DNA from: Candidatus Omnitrophota bacterium
GTDB lineage: Bacteria > Omnitrophota > Koll11 > Zapsychrales > Aceulaceae
Assembly (NCBI GenBank): GCA_029931885.1
Contig: JAOZRJ010000082.1
Span: 1-7,021, forward strand
DNA: 7,021 nucleotides
Direction of reading: 5' to 3'
Positions 1 to 6,026 of the stretch are shown in pieces. The notes beneath the pieces were generated by a model. It made no database searches. It was not told the origin of the DNA and saw only the letters and a list, made by a program, of their open reading frames with translations. Both the position numbers and the translations under genes were made by a program. Numbering within the stretch: position 1 is the stretch's first letter; every line of letters starts with the position of its first letter.

Positions 1-71
1 AAATTTTAAAGATTTACCCAGGTAAGGTTTCATCCACAGTACGACAATAACTTGAGGAAAAAACCAAAAAT

Positions 72-96
72 GGCAGGTTTTTTGAGAAAACCCACC
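72..96. repeat. Imperfect inverted repeat GGCAGGTTTT / AAAACCCACC
   Basis: The arms 72-81 and 87-96 pair at 8 of 10 positions around a 5-nt loop (TTGAG). The right arm is also one of the three AACCCRCC boxes of this region, so the structure may be a transposase-binding site rather than an RNA hairpin. Confidence 0.4.
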
Positions 97-217
97 TTAG
101 CACTATGGGTAGATTTTCGTTTAACTGTTTTTATTTACGGCATAAAATGTTTGTATTCAATGCCCCCCGAAGGGAGGTCTTCATAGAAAACCCGCCAAAT
201 ATATATTCTAACCCGCC
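89..217 (-). repeat. Three GG(C/T)GGGTT boxes, candidate IS21-type terminal repeats
   Basis: On the minus strand GGCGGGTT occurs at 217-210 and 196-189 (21 bp apart) and GGTGGGTT at 96-89. The two outer copies extend to GG(C/T)GGGTTTTCT. They resemble in sequence and orientation the GGTGGGTCA boxes found in inverse orientation at 6243-6296 on the other side of the gene block, as expected for the two ends of an IS21-like element. The family link is inferred from pattern similarity only; spacing differs between the two sides (21 against 45 bp). Confidence 0.45.
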
Positions 218-406
218 GCTTATATCGCGATTATTTTTTATTTGGTTGCAAAAATAAAACCTTCGCCAATTAAATTAATTTGATTTTTTGGTAATTTCTA
301 TCAAAAAATAGACTTCTCATACTGAAAAAAATCAGTAGGTTAAGATTGATCCCTCAATATTTTTTCTCCGATTTTTGAAGGTATTGTAAAAGAATAGCTT
401 TTGAGT

Positions 407-496
407 CTATTTAAATCTGTAATGATTGGATAGGATAACACTCTCCAGGTTGGAAATTGTTGGCAGGCTAACGTTTCCCCTTTTTTTCTTTTTCAT
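407..496 (-). CDS. Possible 29-codon ORF after the Toprim gene (doubtful)
   Basis: ATG at 496 opens a 29-codon frame (begins MKKKKRGNVSLPTISN, ends NHYRFK) that stops with TAG at 407. A perfect AGGAGG sits only one base before the ATG, far too close for normal initiation, so the ribosome site does not really support this start. The first codons coincide with the 21-bp repeat also found inside the Toprim gene. The same frame stays open for about 24 more codons after the TAG. I recognise no family. It could be the remnant of a further gene of the operon or chance. Confidence 0.15.
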   Translation of the reverse strand: MKKKKRGNVSLPTISNLESVILSNHYRFK

Positions 497-500
497 CCCT
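480..500. repeat. 21-bp exact direct repeat, copy 1
   Basis: A pyrimidine-rich stretch (plus strand, begins CTTTTTTTCTTTTTC, ends ATCCCT) that is identical to 1250-1270, 770 bp away in the same orientation. Copy 1 is just beyond the 3' end of the Toprim gene. The low complexity lowers its significance. Confidence 0.8.
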
Positions 501-505
501 CCTTA

Positions 506-1651
506 TTAAATAATGCCTTTTTGTTTCAGCCATCGGATTTGAGTCACGGACATATCACAAGGATCCTTTATTTTTTCAGAGATATTGACTGAAGAGCCAT
601 TTAAGTTATTGAAAGTCTGATTCCAATTGAAGATTTTCGATTTGAAGCCACAGGCTTGCAGTGTCGAATGGGTTTCTCGCGCGCCCGCAATTCCGGCAAT
701 ATCTCGATCTAAGAACAAGGTTATTTGGGGAATATTGACCTGAGCATCTATATATTGCAACCGGGCTAACTGCATTTTTGTGATTTGGGAACCCATCAGT
801 GCCCCGACATTAAGGCAGCCAGCTTCAATTAACCTAGCGGCATCAAAAAAACCCTCCACCAGTATCAACCCATGTTGTTTAATATGAAGTCGGGCTTTGT
901 CATCGGTTATCAGCTTGTCCTGATTAAAAATTTCTATCCCTTTTTTAAATGGAAAGCTCCAATATTTACCGTTCAAGATTTCCTGTTCTCTTGTTAAAGC
1001 CCGGCCGACATGGGTTAAAATAATCGATTTTAACCTATTGCGCATTTCATTGATACCGCGTATCTGGAATACGATCCTGCCATTTAACGGGGACTGCTTC
1101 TTTCCATTTGTTGACAGGTAACCACAGCCCAAATACCGGCACGTTGTAATTGAAATGCCTCGTCTTTCAAATTCAGGATGCTTAGGTTGTAGCCAGGGCC
1201 GTAAATCCACTCGAATCGGCGTGTTCTTTTCACCTGTGGACGAAATAATCTTTTTTTCTTTTTCATCCCTTGATTTATGCAATACGGTGCCAAGCTTCAT
1301 ATCCGTATCGGGTATGAGTCTCGAAATACCCTGATCAACCATCCATTGGGCAACTTCATAGCAATTCAACACGGTTCCCTGCCGAGATAACATTTCCTGG
1401 CAAAAATTGAGAATCCCTTTTTGGGCGCCTTTGCCGCTGCTGAAATCCTTGAATATGTTTCTCTTTAAATCCAAATGCAATGAGGCGTTTTTGTCATCGG
1501 CAAACGGAGATCTGATCCATATCTCATCTTTCTTGGCGCGTCGTTTTTGGTCTATATTCAGCCCGAAAATTTCTATGACCCTCAGCCAATTCGCATTTTG
1601 CCATACAGCGCGCATCTGTTCACGAGACAGGATATATCTATTTGTCGTCAT
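506..1651 (-). CDS. Toprim-domain primase-like protein
   Basis: Probably a primase-type nucleotidyl transferase/DNA-binding protein, 381 aa from the ATG at 1651. The C-terminal half is a Toprim fold: LILVEGFFDA (catalytic Glu266), LFLDRDIAG (Asp315 and Asp317) and KDPCDMS (363-369), the acidic set that holds Mg2+ in DnaG-like primases. The N-terminal part (about 44-85: IWIRSPFADDKNAS, then KNIFKDFSSGKG) follows the CHC2 zinc-finger layout but the Cys/His ligands are absent, so it should not bind zinc. No helicase domain follows. I chose 1651 rather than the upstream in-frame ATG at 1669 because GAAGG lies 8-9 bases before it and because the start overlaps the end of the preceding zinc-finger remnant, suggesting translational coupling. 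It is the last gene of the ParB-IstA-IstB operon. Function in the element (replication priming or repair after transposition) is inference. Confidence 0.85.
   Translation of the reverse strand: MTTNRYILSREQMRAVWQNANWLRVIEIFGLNIDQKRRAKKDEIWIRSPFADDKNASLHLDLKRNIFKDFSSGKGAQKGILNFCQEMLSRQGTVLNCYEVAQWMVDQGISRLIPDTDMKLGTVLHKSRDEKEKKIISSTGEKNTPIRVDLRPWLQPKHPEFERRGISITTCRYLGCGYLSTNGKKQSPLNGRIVFQIRGINEMRNRLKSIILTHVGRALTREQEILNGKYWSFPFKKGIEIFNQDKLITDDKARLHIKQHGLILVEGFFDAARLIEAGCLNVGALMGSQITKMQLARLQYIDAQVNIPQITLFLDRDIAGIAGARETHSTLQACGFKSKIFNWNQTFNNLNGSSVNISEKIKDPCDMSVTQIRWLKQKGII
1250..1270. repeat. 21-bp exact direct repeat, copy 2
   Basis: Identical to 480-500. Here it lies inside the Toprim gene and encodes the charged linker DEKEKK (about residues 129-134) between the N-terminal region and the rest of the protein, so the sequence is explained by Lys/Glu codons. 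The duplication beyond the gene end is not. Confidence 0.8.
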
Positions 1652-1928
1652 GGGACATACCTTCTTCATCCGGCTTTATATTGCAGGCTTCGGCCATGCG
1701 GTAACTCTTCTACATTTCAAAGCCCGCTTGATGCTTTTAATAAATAAAGGTGTGGTGCTTTTTCGATATAAACAACCAATATAATTAAAGAATAGACCTT
1801 TGTGAATGGGACAACATCCATACAAATTTTTTCCTGATGGTTTCAGATGAACAATGATGCCATAGCGGGATAATACCATTTCCAGGTTGACAGTTTTTTT
1901 TATGCTTTGATATTACCCATTCTGTCAT
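1638..1928 (-). pseudogene. Decayed CHC2 zinc-finger (primase N-terminal) gene
   Basis: Three frames together look like one broken gene. Frame A starts at ATG 1928 (MTEWVISKHKK) with AAGGA about 10 bases upstream. At an A8 run (1901-1894) a +1 shift enters frame B, TVNLEMVLSRYGII then LKPSGKNLYGCCPIHKG, which matches the start of a DnaG CHC2 zinc finger (helix, hydrophobic strand, SGKN, C-P-x-H-K). The usual second half (NPSF and the CxxC pair) is absent. Frame B later gives SIKRALK, and frame C gives SYRMAEACNIKPDEEGMSHDDK, ending TAG at 1638 inside the Toprim start. This suggests an internal deletion of roughly 100 nt or less plus frameshifts. An intact version would supply the zinc finger that the next ORF lacks. 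Alternative: frame B alone (ATG 1879, stop 1676) makes a 67-aa peptide. Assignment of the first half is fairly firm, of the tail tentative. Confidence 0.6.
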
Positions 1929-2045
1929 TTTGGCGTAGTCCTTATATCATCTATTTTAGGATCGTTTTATTCTGATTTTGCAATGCCTTCTGTATATAAA
2001 GCCGGCCTTAGGGCCGAGTTTATATTTATTTTTTCAACGGATGAA
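1929..2045. other. Intergenic gap between istB and the zinc-finger remnant
   Basis: This gap of 117 bp has no gene. It contains the hairpin at 1995-2024 and, at its low-coordinate end, the candidate ribosome site (AAGGA) of the zinc-finger gene. The gap is the only break in an otherwise overlapping gene series and would be the natural place to lower expression of the two primase-like genes relative to istAB. Confidence 0.6.
1995..2024. terminator. Long imperfect hairpin, attenuator or terminator candidate
   Basis: TATAAA (1995-2000) pairs with TTTATA (2019-2024), and CGGCC (2003-2007) with GGCCG (2012-2016), around a 4-nt loop. One mismatch and one wobble interrupt the stem. The T-rich tract (TTTATTTTTT) follows on the plus strand only, so as an intrinsic terminator it faces plus-strand (antisense) transcripts. 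For the operon mRNA it is a stem without U-tract, about 22 bases after the istB stop, and could act as a 3' stabiliser or attenuator. Confidence 0.45.
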
Positions 2046-2771
2046 TTATTCGGAAGGATTGCGGAGCGAGGGACCGTCGATTCTGATAGTCGTACATTTA
2101 TGCTTGAGACGATCCAGCATGGCATCCACAAGGTCTTTCTTTTTAAAAAGATCATACCATTCCGGATAATCAAGATTGGTCGTAATTATCGTTGATTTGC
2201 GGGTATAACGTTCGCTCATCAACTTAAAAAATGCATTGATCTGTTCGGATTTGAGAGTCAGATAGCCAAGCTCATCAATTACCAAAAGATCGTATTTTGA
2301 AAGTCGTTTGATGAGTTTTGGACTAGTCTGGTCAGCCAAGGAGGCATACATTTCATCAAGCAAATCCTGAGCATTGTAAAAACGGCCACGATATCCCTCG
2401 ATCACTGCCTGCCGCAAGAGACCTGTTGCCAAACCTGATTTACCAGTGCCGGTTGGACCGATAAAGACAATATTTTCCGATCTAGTCACAAATGAGAGTT
2501 CCGCCAGGGATTGAATCTGATGTTTGCGAATGCCTGACTGAATATCGAACGGGAACGTCTGGAGTGTCCAACTCCAAGGGATTTTGGCATTATTAATTCT
2601 GTAGGCCATGCTTCGTTCTTTTCGGTATTTGAGTTCCTCCCCAAGCATACGGTACAACACTTGTGTCACAGACAACCCTTTCTTCTCGGCTAGATCCAGT
2701 TCACGGTCCAGGACTTCGGCTATTCCCTTGAGACGCAGTTCATCTAAAATTTGTTTAATTTTTTTTCTCAA
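2046..2771 (-). CDS. istB: IS21-family helper ATPase IstB (AAA+)
   Basis: 241-aa AAA+ ATPase that assists the IstA transposase by binding target DNA and stimulating strand transfer. Visible motifs: Walker A GPTGTGKS (105-112), Walker B LLVIDE (162-167), sensor-1 region IITTNL (195-200) and an Arg-containing DRLKHKC near 220-226; the N-terminal 60 residues form the helical IstB-type leader. Length is normal for IstB (about 240-260 aa). The start is TTG at 2771, sharing four bases with the istA stop (TTGA), and its Shine-Dalgarno GGAGG (2780-2776) is formed by the Glu codons at the end of istA, so translation is coupled to istA. No frame damage is seen. The distal position in a ParB-IstA-IstB string is the only unusual point. 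Confidence 0.96.
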   Translation of the reverse strand: MRKKIKQILDELRLKGIAEVLDRELDLAEKKGLSVTQVLYRMLGEELKYRKERSMAYRINNAKIPWSWTLQTFPFDIQSGIRKHQIQSLAELSFVTRSENIVFIGPTGTGKSGLATGLLRQAVIEGYRGRFYNAQDLLDEMYASLADQTSPKLIKRLSKYDLLVIDELGYLTLKSEQINAFFKLMSERYTRKSTIITTNLDYPEWYDLFKKKDLVDAMLDRLKHKCTTIRIDGPSLRNPSE

Positions 2772-4153
2772 AATTCCTCCAGATCAAAAAAGTCGCCGGC
2801 CACATTCGATAAAATCATACGTTCCAGACGATTCAGGTCGAAAAGTCCATAATGCAGGGCGGTTTGTATGGCTTTTATAAACGCATCGCCGGGATAGGTT
2901 CTTTTCAGCTCCAGCAACTGCCTGAACTTGCGTGCTCCGCGGCCACGGACATGCTTTTTTAGCGCATTGATGTAATGATCCAGGACCATGGAGTGTCCTG
3001 TGAGGGCGGTCACTTCTTTTAACGGTGTTGATTTTCGTGCAACAGGTGGAGAATGATGTCCTGGCGACTTTATACGGGCGTTTCTTTTATCAAGCAGACG
3101 CGAATGCAGGGCTACTTCATCGCGGTGGTAATATACGCGGATAAACTCCCATCCCTTATGTACCTCCACGGTTTTACCCACCAGTCGTTCCGGTACGGAA
3201 TATCGGTTGGTGTCCACAGTAACATAACCGGACATATCTACAACACAATATCGGGTTTCATAAACTGGCGGCATATAGACGGGCAGTTTTTGGAGATAAC
3301 GCTTCTCCAGCAGATAGACCAACTCCGGTGTTTTGCCATTCAGAGAGCGCTTTGGCTTTTCATTGGCGATGTTGTCGCACCACCAAAGGGCCTTTTTATT
3401 GAGATCGACCCAGTCGGCAAATTCACGCCCGGCCAGAAAATTCCCCTCCACATACCGAAACAATCTTTCAATACGTGCCTTGCGGTCGGCATGATTAATC
3501 TCATGGGCGTCAAAGGTCACGCCATGATAATCCCCAAACCCTTCCATTTCCGGAGAGATCACGGCATTTTTGCCTGCCCCGCCGGCCAAGATAACACTCG
3601 TATTGTCAATGACACAGCGTGGGCATATCCCATCAAAATAACGAAAGCCCTCATCCAGAAAAACCTTGGCTTCAAACCGGGTGAACTTAGGGTAATACTG
3701 AACGTAAATTTTACGTGAATAGGCCAGAATTAGCCCAGCGCACTGTGCGTTGACAAGATTTCCATTTTTTTTGACCCTGTGGGGCGACGTGTCATGCTGC
3801 ATCTCCTCAGCCAGACCAAATTCATATTCCCCACTACGTTTGACGCGTTCCTTGTCCCTGAGCGTCATTTCGCGAATTACACGAGTCAATGAACTGTAGG
3901 GGATATCCGTATCATATAACGCTATGAGTTCCTCCCGTGCCCGTACAGCATTCCCATCACATTTTTTCAGCTGTTCGTCGATGGCGGGGACAAGATCATC
4001 ATAGGTCGATCCTTTATTTTTATTGGTTGGCGTATCGTTCAGGACACGCCGGATCGCTTTTCTGGAGTGTTTCAATTCGCGACTAATTTTCCGGATGGAC
4101 ATCCCTCTTTTTCGTAGTTCCCGAATGGTGTTCTCTGTCTCAGTTGGCAACAT
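2768..4153 (-). CDS. istA: IS21-family transposase IstA (DDE, Mu-type integrase core)
   Basis: 461-aa DDE transposase that cuts and joins the element ends. The N-terminus (5-40, with SIRKISRELKHSRKAIRRVL) is a helix-turn-helix for end binding. The RNase-H-like core carries Asp121 (EMQHDTSPH), Asp183 (VIDNTSV) and Glu229 (KARIERLFRYVEGNF), in the order and context typical of IS21 (rve domain). A C-terminal Mu-transposase-like beta region follows (about 305-355, YVTVDTNRYSVP). Length is within the usual 390-510 aa. Start ATG 4153 has a strong AAGGAGG 4 bases upstream and overlaps the ParB-like gene by 14 bp; the 3' end overlaps istB. The catalytic triad is complete and the frame is unbroken, so the protein is probably functional. 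Confidence 0.96.
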   Translation of the reverse strand: MLPTETENTIRELRKRGMSIRKISRELKHSRKAIRRVLNDTPTNKNKGSTYDDLVPAIDEQLKKCDGNAVRAREELIALYDTDIPYSSLTRVIREMTLRDKERVKRSGEYEFGLAEEMQHDTSPHRVKKNGNLVNAQCAGLILAYSRKIYVQYYPKFTRFEAKVFLDEGFRYFDGICPRCVIDNTSVILAGGAGKNAVISPEMEGFGDYHGVTFDAHEINHADRKARIERLFRYVEGNFLAGREFADWVDLNKKALWWCDNIANEKPKRSLNGKTPELVYLLEKRYLQKLPVYMPPVYETRYCVVDMSGYVTVDTNRYSVPERLVGKTVEVHKGWEFIRVYYHRDEVALHSRLLDKRNARIKSPGHHSPPVARKSTPLKEVTALTGHSMVLDHYINALKKHVRGRGARKFRQLLELKRTYPGDAFIKAIQTALHYGLFDLNRLERMILSNVAGDFFDLEEF

Positions 4154-5042
4154 GGTTCCTCCTTATTTTTTCCATAAGTTCGTTAAATTCGCAGGCCGCT
4201 GCATCAAAGGCGCTCATCAGCAAATTCCGGTCAAAATCTGACTGGTTTTCATAAAAAACCACATCCACCTCCCGGGTTAATCGTTTGAGCATACACGTGA
4301 TATTTTTGATATCCTTTATAAAGCGCCCCTCTGGCCCATTACGGATATCCTCCGCTTCTTTCGTCTCGGCCTTCGCTTTAAGGACCTTCAGCACAAGACG
4401 CGGGTTTTCCACCATAGCAGACCGGTTCTTTTTATTAGCACCGCAATAGGCCTTGAACCATTCCATTAGTTCTCGTGTGGTATAAGGATGCGCTACTATA
4501 TGCTGTGTTAATTGTTTAGCGTGATTCGAATTGGCGCGCGCCAAGGGTGCCAAGATCCGGGTAACGCTCCAGATCGGTATCCGGCCTTTTTGAACATGCT
4601 CTCGCATTTCATTATCCAAACCTTCCAATACCTGAAGACGCCTGGAGATAAAACTTTCAGATTTGCCCAGAAAACGAGCCATATCTGCTTGGGAATAATT
4701 AAAACGAAGCATGAGATCCCTGATCAGCTCGGCGTATTCAAATATTTCCCATCTTCTGGCCTGAGTACGGCACATAGTATGGATCAGCGTTTCCGGCTCG
4801 CTTTCATGGATTTCGGCCATCACTTGGTCTTGCCCTAATCTCTTCAAGGCCGCCACTCGAATGTAACCGTCCAGAAGAATATGTCCCAGAGGGGTTTGTG
4901 GCACGACCACTACCGGCGTAAGCTGACCGTGAGATTCCAGTGATGCACAAAAACGCCTGACTGTTTGGATATTCCGGATACGTGTATGGATGTAGCGCAA
5001 ATTAATATGCGCGATCTCTATCTCTTTAACCTCGATTTGCAT
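4140..5042 (-). CDS. ParB-like DNA-binding protein of the IS21-like operon
   Basis: 300-aa protein with the ParB/Spo0J N-terminal fold followed by a KorB-type helix-turn-helix. Residues 4-90 hold the ParB pattern: SLESHGQLTPVVVV (34-47) and LLDGYIRVAALKRLG (56-70). The HTH is at about 115-140 (FNYSQADMARFLGKSESFISRRLQVLEGL). In chromosomal and plasmid ParB the 56-66 segment is GERRxRA, the CTP-binding Arg patch; here it reads DGYIRVAA, so CTP clamp function is doubtful. The C-terminus (about 205-300) is basic then helical and unknown to me. Start ATG 5042 has AAAGG about 10 bases upstream. It is the first gene before istA, with a 14-bp overlap, so it is co-translated with the transposase. A role as end/target-site binder or repressor of the operon is inference; there is no ParA partner in the window. 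Confidence 0.85.
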   Translation of the reverse strand: MQIEVKEIEIAHINLRYIHTRIRNIQTVRRFCASLESHGQLTPVVVVPQTPLGHILLDGYIRVAALKRLGQDQVMAEIHESEPETLIHTMCRTQARRWEIFEYAELIRDLMLRFNYSQADMARFLGKSESFISRRLQVLEGLDNEMREHVQKGRIPIWSVTRILAPLARANSNHAKQLTQHIVAHPYTTRELMEWFKAYCGANKKNRSAMVENPRLVLKVLKAKAETKEAEDIRNGPEGRFIKDIKNITCMLKRLTREVDVVFYENQSDFDRNLLMSAFDAAACEFNELMEKIRRNHVAN

Positions 5043-5327
5043 GGCATAATGACCTTTCGATTAAGCATTTGGTCGTTGCAGGTAATTGCTTTGAATTTTA
5101 ATGACAATGAAGTCTGTGCGCCAATCAATTTTAGATTTATTATAATGTAATCAGATAAGCCTACATACCAGTGGAGTGTGGGTAGCTGAAAAATTTATAC
5201 CAGCTTCCCGGAAGGTGTAAAATTTTTGAAAATATAAAGGATAAGAAAGACTGACGTGTTATTTTTAGATTATCAAACCATAAAAAGCCAAATTTTCGAC
5301 ATACGTCATCAGCCTCGCCCAAAAGGG
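5043..5327. promoter_or_regulatory. 285-bp intergenic control region upstream of the ParB-like gene
   Basis: No ORF worth calling lies here. Short repeats cluster: ATACCAG at 5165-5171 and 5197-5203 (32-bp period), AGCTG/CAGCT inverted at 5184-5188 and 5201-5205, the palindrome CTTCC-C-GGAAG at 5204-5214, and TGACGT (5252-5257) inverted to ACGTCA (5303-5308). A perfect TATAAT lies on the minus strand at 5144-5139, about 97 bases before the ParB-like start, but no good -35 precedes it; since ATTATAAT is a palindrome, direction is ambiguous. The repeats are plausible operators for the ParB-like HTH protein. Confidence 0.4.
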
Positions 5328-6026
5328 TTAATTGCGATGTTGTGAGGCTGTACCAAACAAAAAAAATGCGAGTTCGTTTGCACCACCGTTGGATTTGTAA
5401 AAATCTAAGGCTAATCCATCCGGACCGCGTATAGAAGGATTAATGTATTGGGATTCGTATTCGGTTGCCATTTTTAAAAATACAATCAGTCCGTTTTCAA
5501 GATCTCTTTTCATTATGACAAACTGCTCATGATTTGATTTATAAAATTCATGCACGACAACGAAACGATAAAACGCCAACCTCATAATTTTTTCCCATTC
5601 CAACAGAATAGCGATGCTGATAAAATCGGCGACATCCTCAAAATCCACCAGCTGTTTTTCAATAGCGTCCATGGCGTTAAATAGGCTTAATTTATGATTA
5701 AGCTTTAGGTAAACCGCAAGAGTCATGAATTTTAAGGTTAACCGCCGGTAGGGAACAAGCATCAGAGGTAATAAAGAGAATGTTTTGTGATTGCAAATTC
5801 TTGTCCCTTCACCCCTGCATAAGAACCGAAAAGCAGGAAGATCAGGAACTTTGAAACCAGTCAGAGGACATTCTGCTCCTCTTTCGTAGAAACCAAGATA
5901 TTGTGCGCAATCAGGTGCTTTGCAGATCAAGCACTCTTCTGAATAATCGGGAAGGATCCATGCGCCAGATTTAGCAAGTAGGTAATACTTTTGCAAACTT
6001 ACCTTAATGTGATAGGGTTCTTGCAT
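5328..6026 (-). CDS. Cys-rich putative zinc-ribbon protein, unknown function
   Basis: 232-aa soluble protein. The first 90 residues carry a cysteine set suited to zinc: C32-x2-C35-x4-C40, C53, C70 and C78-x-H80, followed by the block KTFSLLPLMLVPYRRL (81-96). A zinc ribbon followed by TFSLLP/PYRR resembles the N-terminal DNA-recognition ribbons of some transposases and the DUF6431-type proteins I recall, but I cannot confirm the family. The rest is helical, with a conserved-looking tail (SIRGPDGLALDFY 198-210, FFLFGTASQHR 221-231). No signal peptide, no DDE triad and no nuclease motif is seen. The start ATG 6026 has only a weak AAAGA-type ribosome site. It lies on the same strand as the ParB-IstA-IstB operon, 285 bp upstream, between the IS21-type terminus and the operon, so it may be an accessory gene of the same element. 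Confidence 0.65.
   Translation of the reverse strand: MQEPYHIKVSLQKYYLLAKSGAWILPDYSEECLICKAPDCAQYLGFYERGAECPLTGFKVPDLPAFRFLCRGEGTRICNHKTFSLLPLMLVPYRRLTLKFMTLAVYLKLNHKLSLFNAMDAIEKQLVDFEDVADFISIAILLEWEKIMRLAFYRFVVVHEFYKSNHEQFVIMKRDLENGLIVFLKMATEYESQYINPSIRGPDGLALDFYKSNGGANELAFFLFGTASQHRN

Larger units (their letters stand above)
1..505. other. AT-rich non-coding region downstream of the Toprim gene; candidate element terminus
   Basis: No convincing gene is visible in this 505-bp stretch. It holds three minus-strand copies of GG(C/T)GGGTT (plus-strand AACCCGCC at 189-196 and 210-217, AACCCACC at 89-96), a TTCG-loop GC hairpin near 163-179, a 10-bp imperfect inverted repeat at 72-96 and the 29-codon ORF at 407-496. 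The copies follow the last gene of the operon, where IS21-family elements carry multiple transposase-binding repeats near their right end, so I infer that an element terminus lies here. The exact tip is not recognisable, and no U-tract terminator follows the Toprim gene. Confidence 0.5.

Noticed and set aside
14..25. Palindrome TTACC-CA-GGTAA
   Set aside because: Only 5-bp arms; several such matches are expected by chance and no relation to the other repeats is seen.
320..336. ACTGA/TCAGT hairpin as terminator of the operon
   Set aside because: A 5-bp AT-rich stem with an A/T loop and no U-tract after it is too weak to call a terminator.
1..505. Guide-RNA or OMEGA-type RNA, CRISPR array or tRNA in the non-coding left part
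   Set aside because: No regular repeats with spacers, no cloverleaf and no IscB/TnpB/Cas gene nearby; the repeated AACCCRCC boxes are too short and irregular and fit transposon ends better.
1407..1784. 125-codon open frame on the plus strand
   Set aside because: Antisense to the Toprim N-terminus and the zinc-finger remnant; its low-complexity hydrophobic product reflects the opposite coding frame.
3053..3718. 221-codon open frame on the plus strand
   Set aside because: It is antisense to the catalytic core of istA, which has a complete DDE triad; the translated product has no recognisable domain and no ribosome site supports it.
4140..5042. Plasmid partition system (ParABS) or replicon
   Set aside because: No ParA ATPase, no replication initiator and no iteron array is visible, and the GERR CTP motif is absent from the ParB-like protein.
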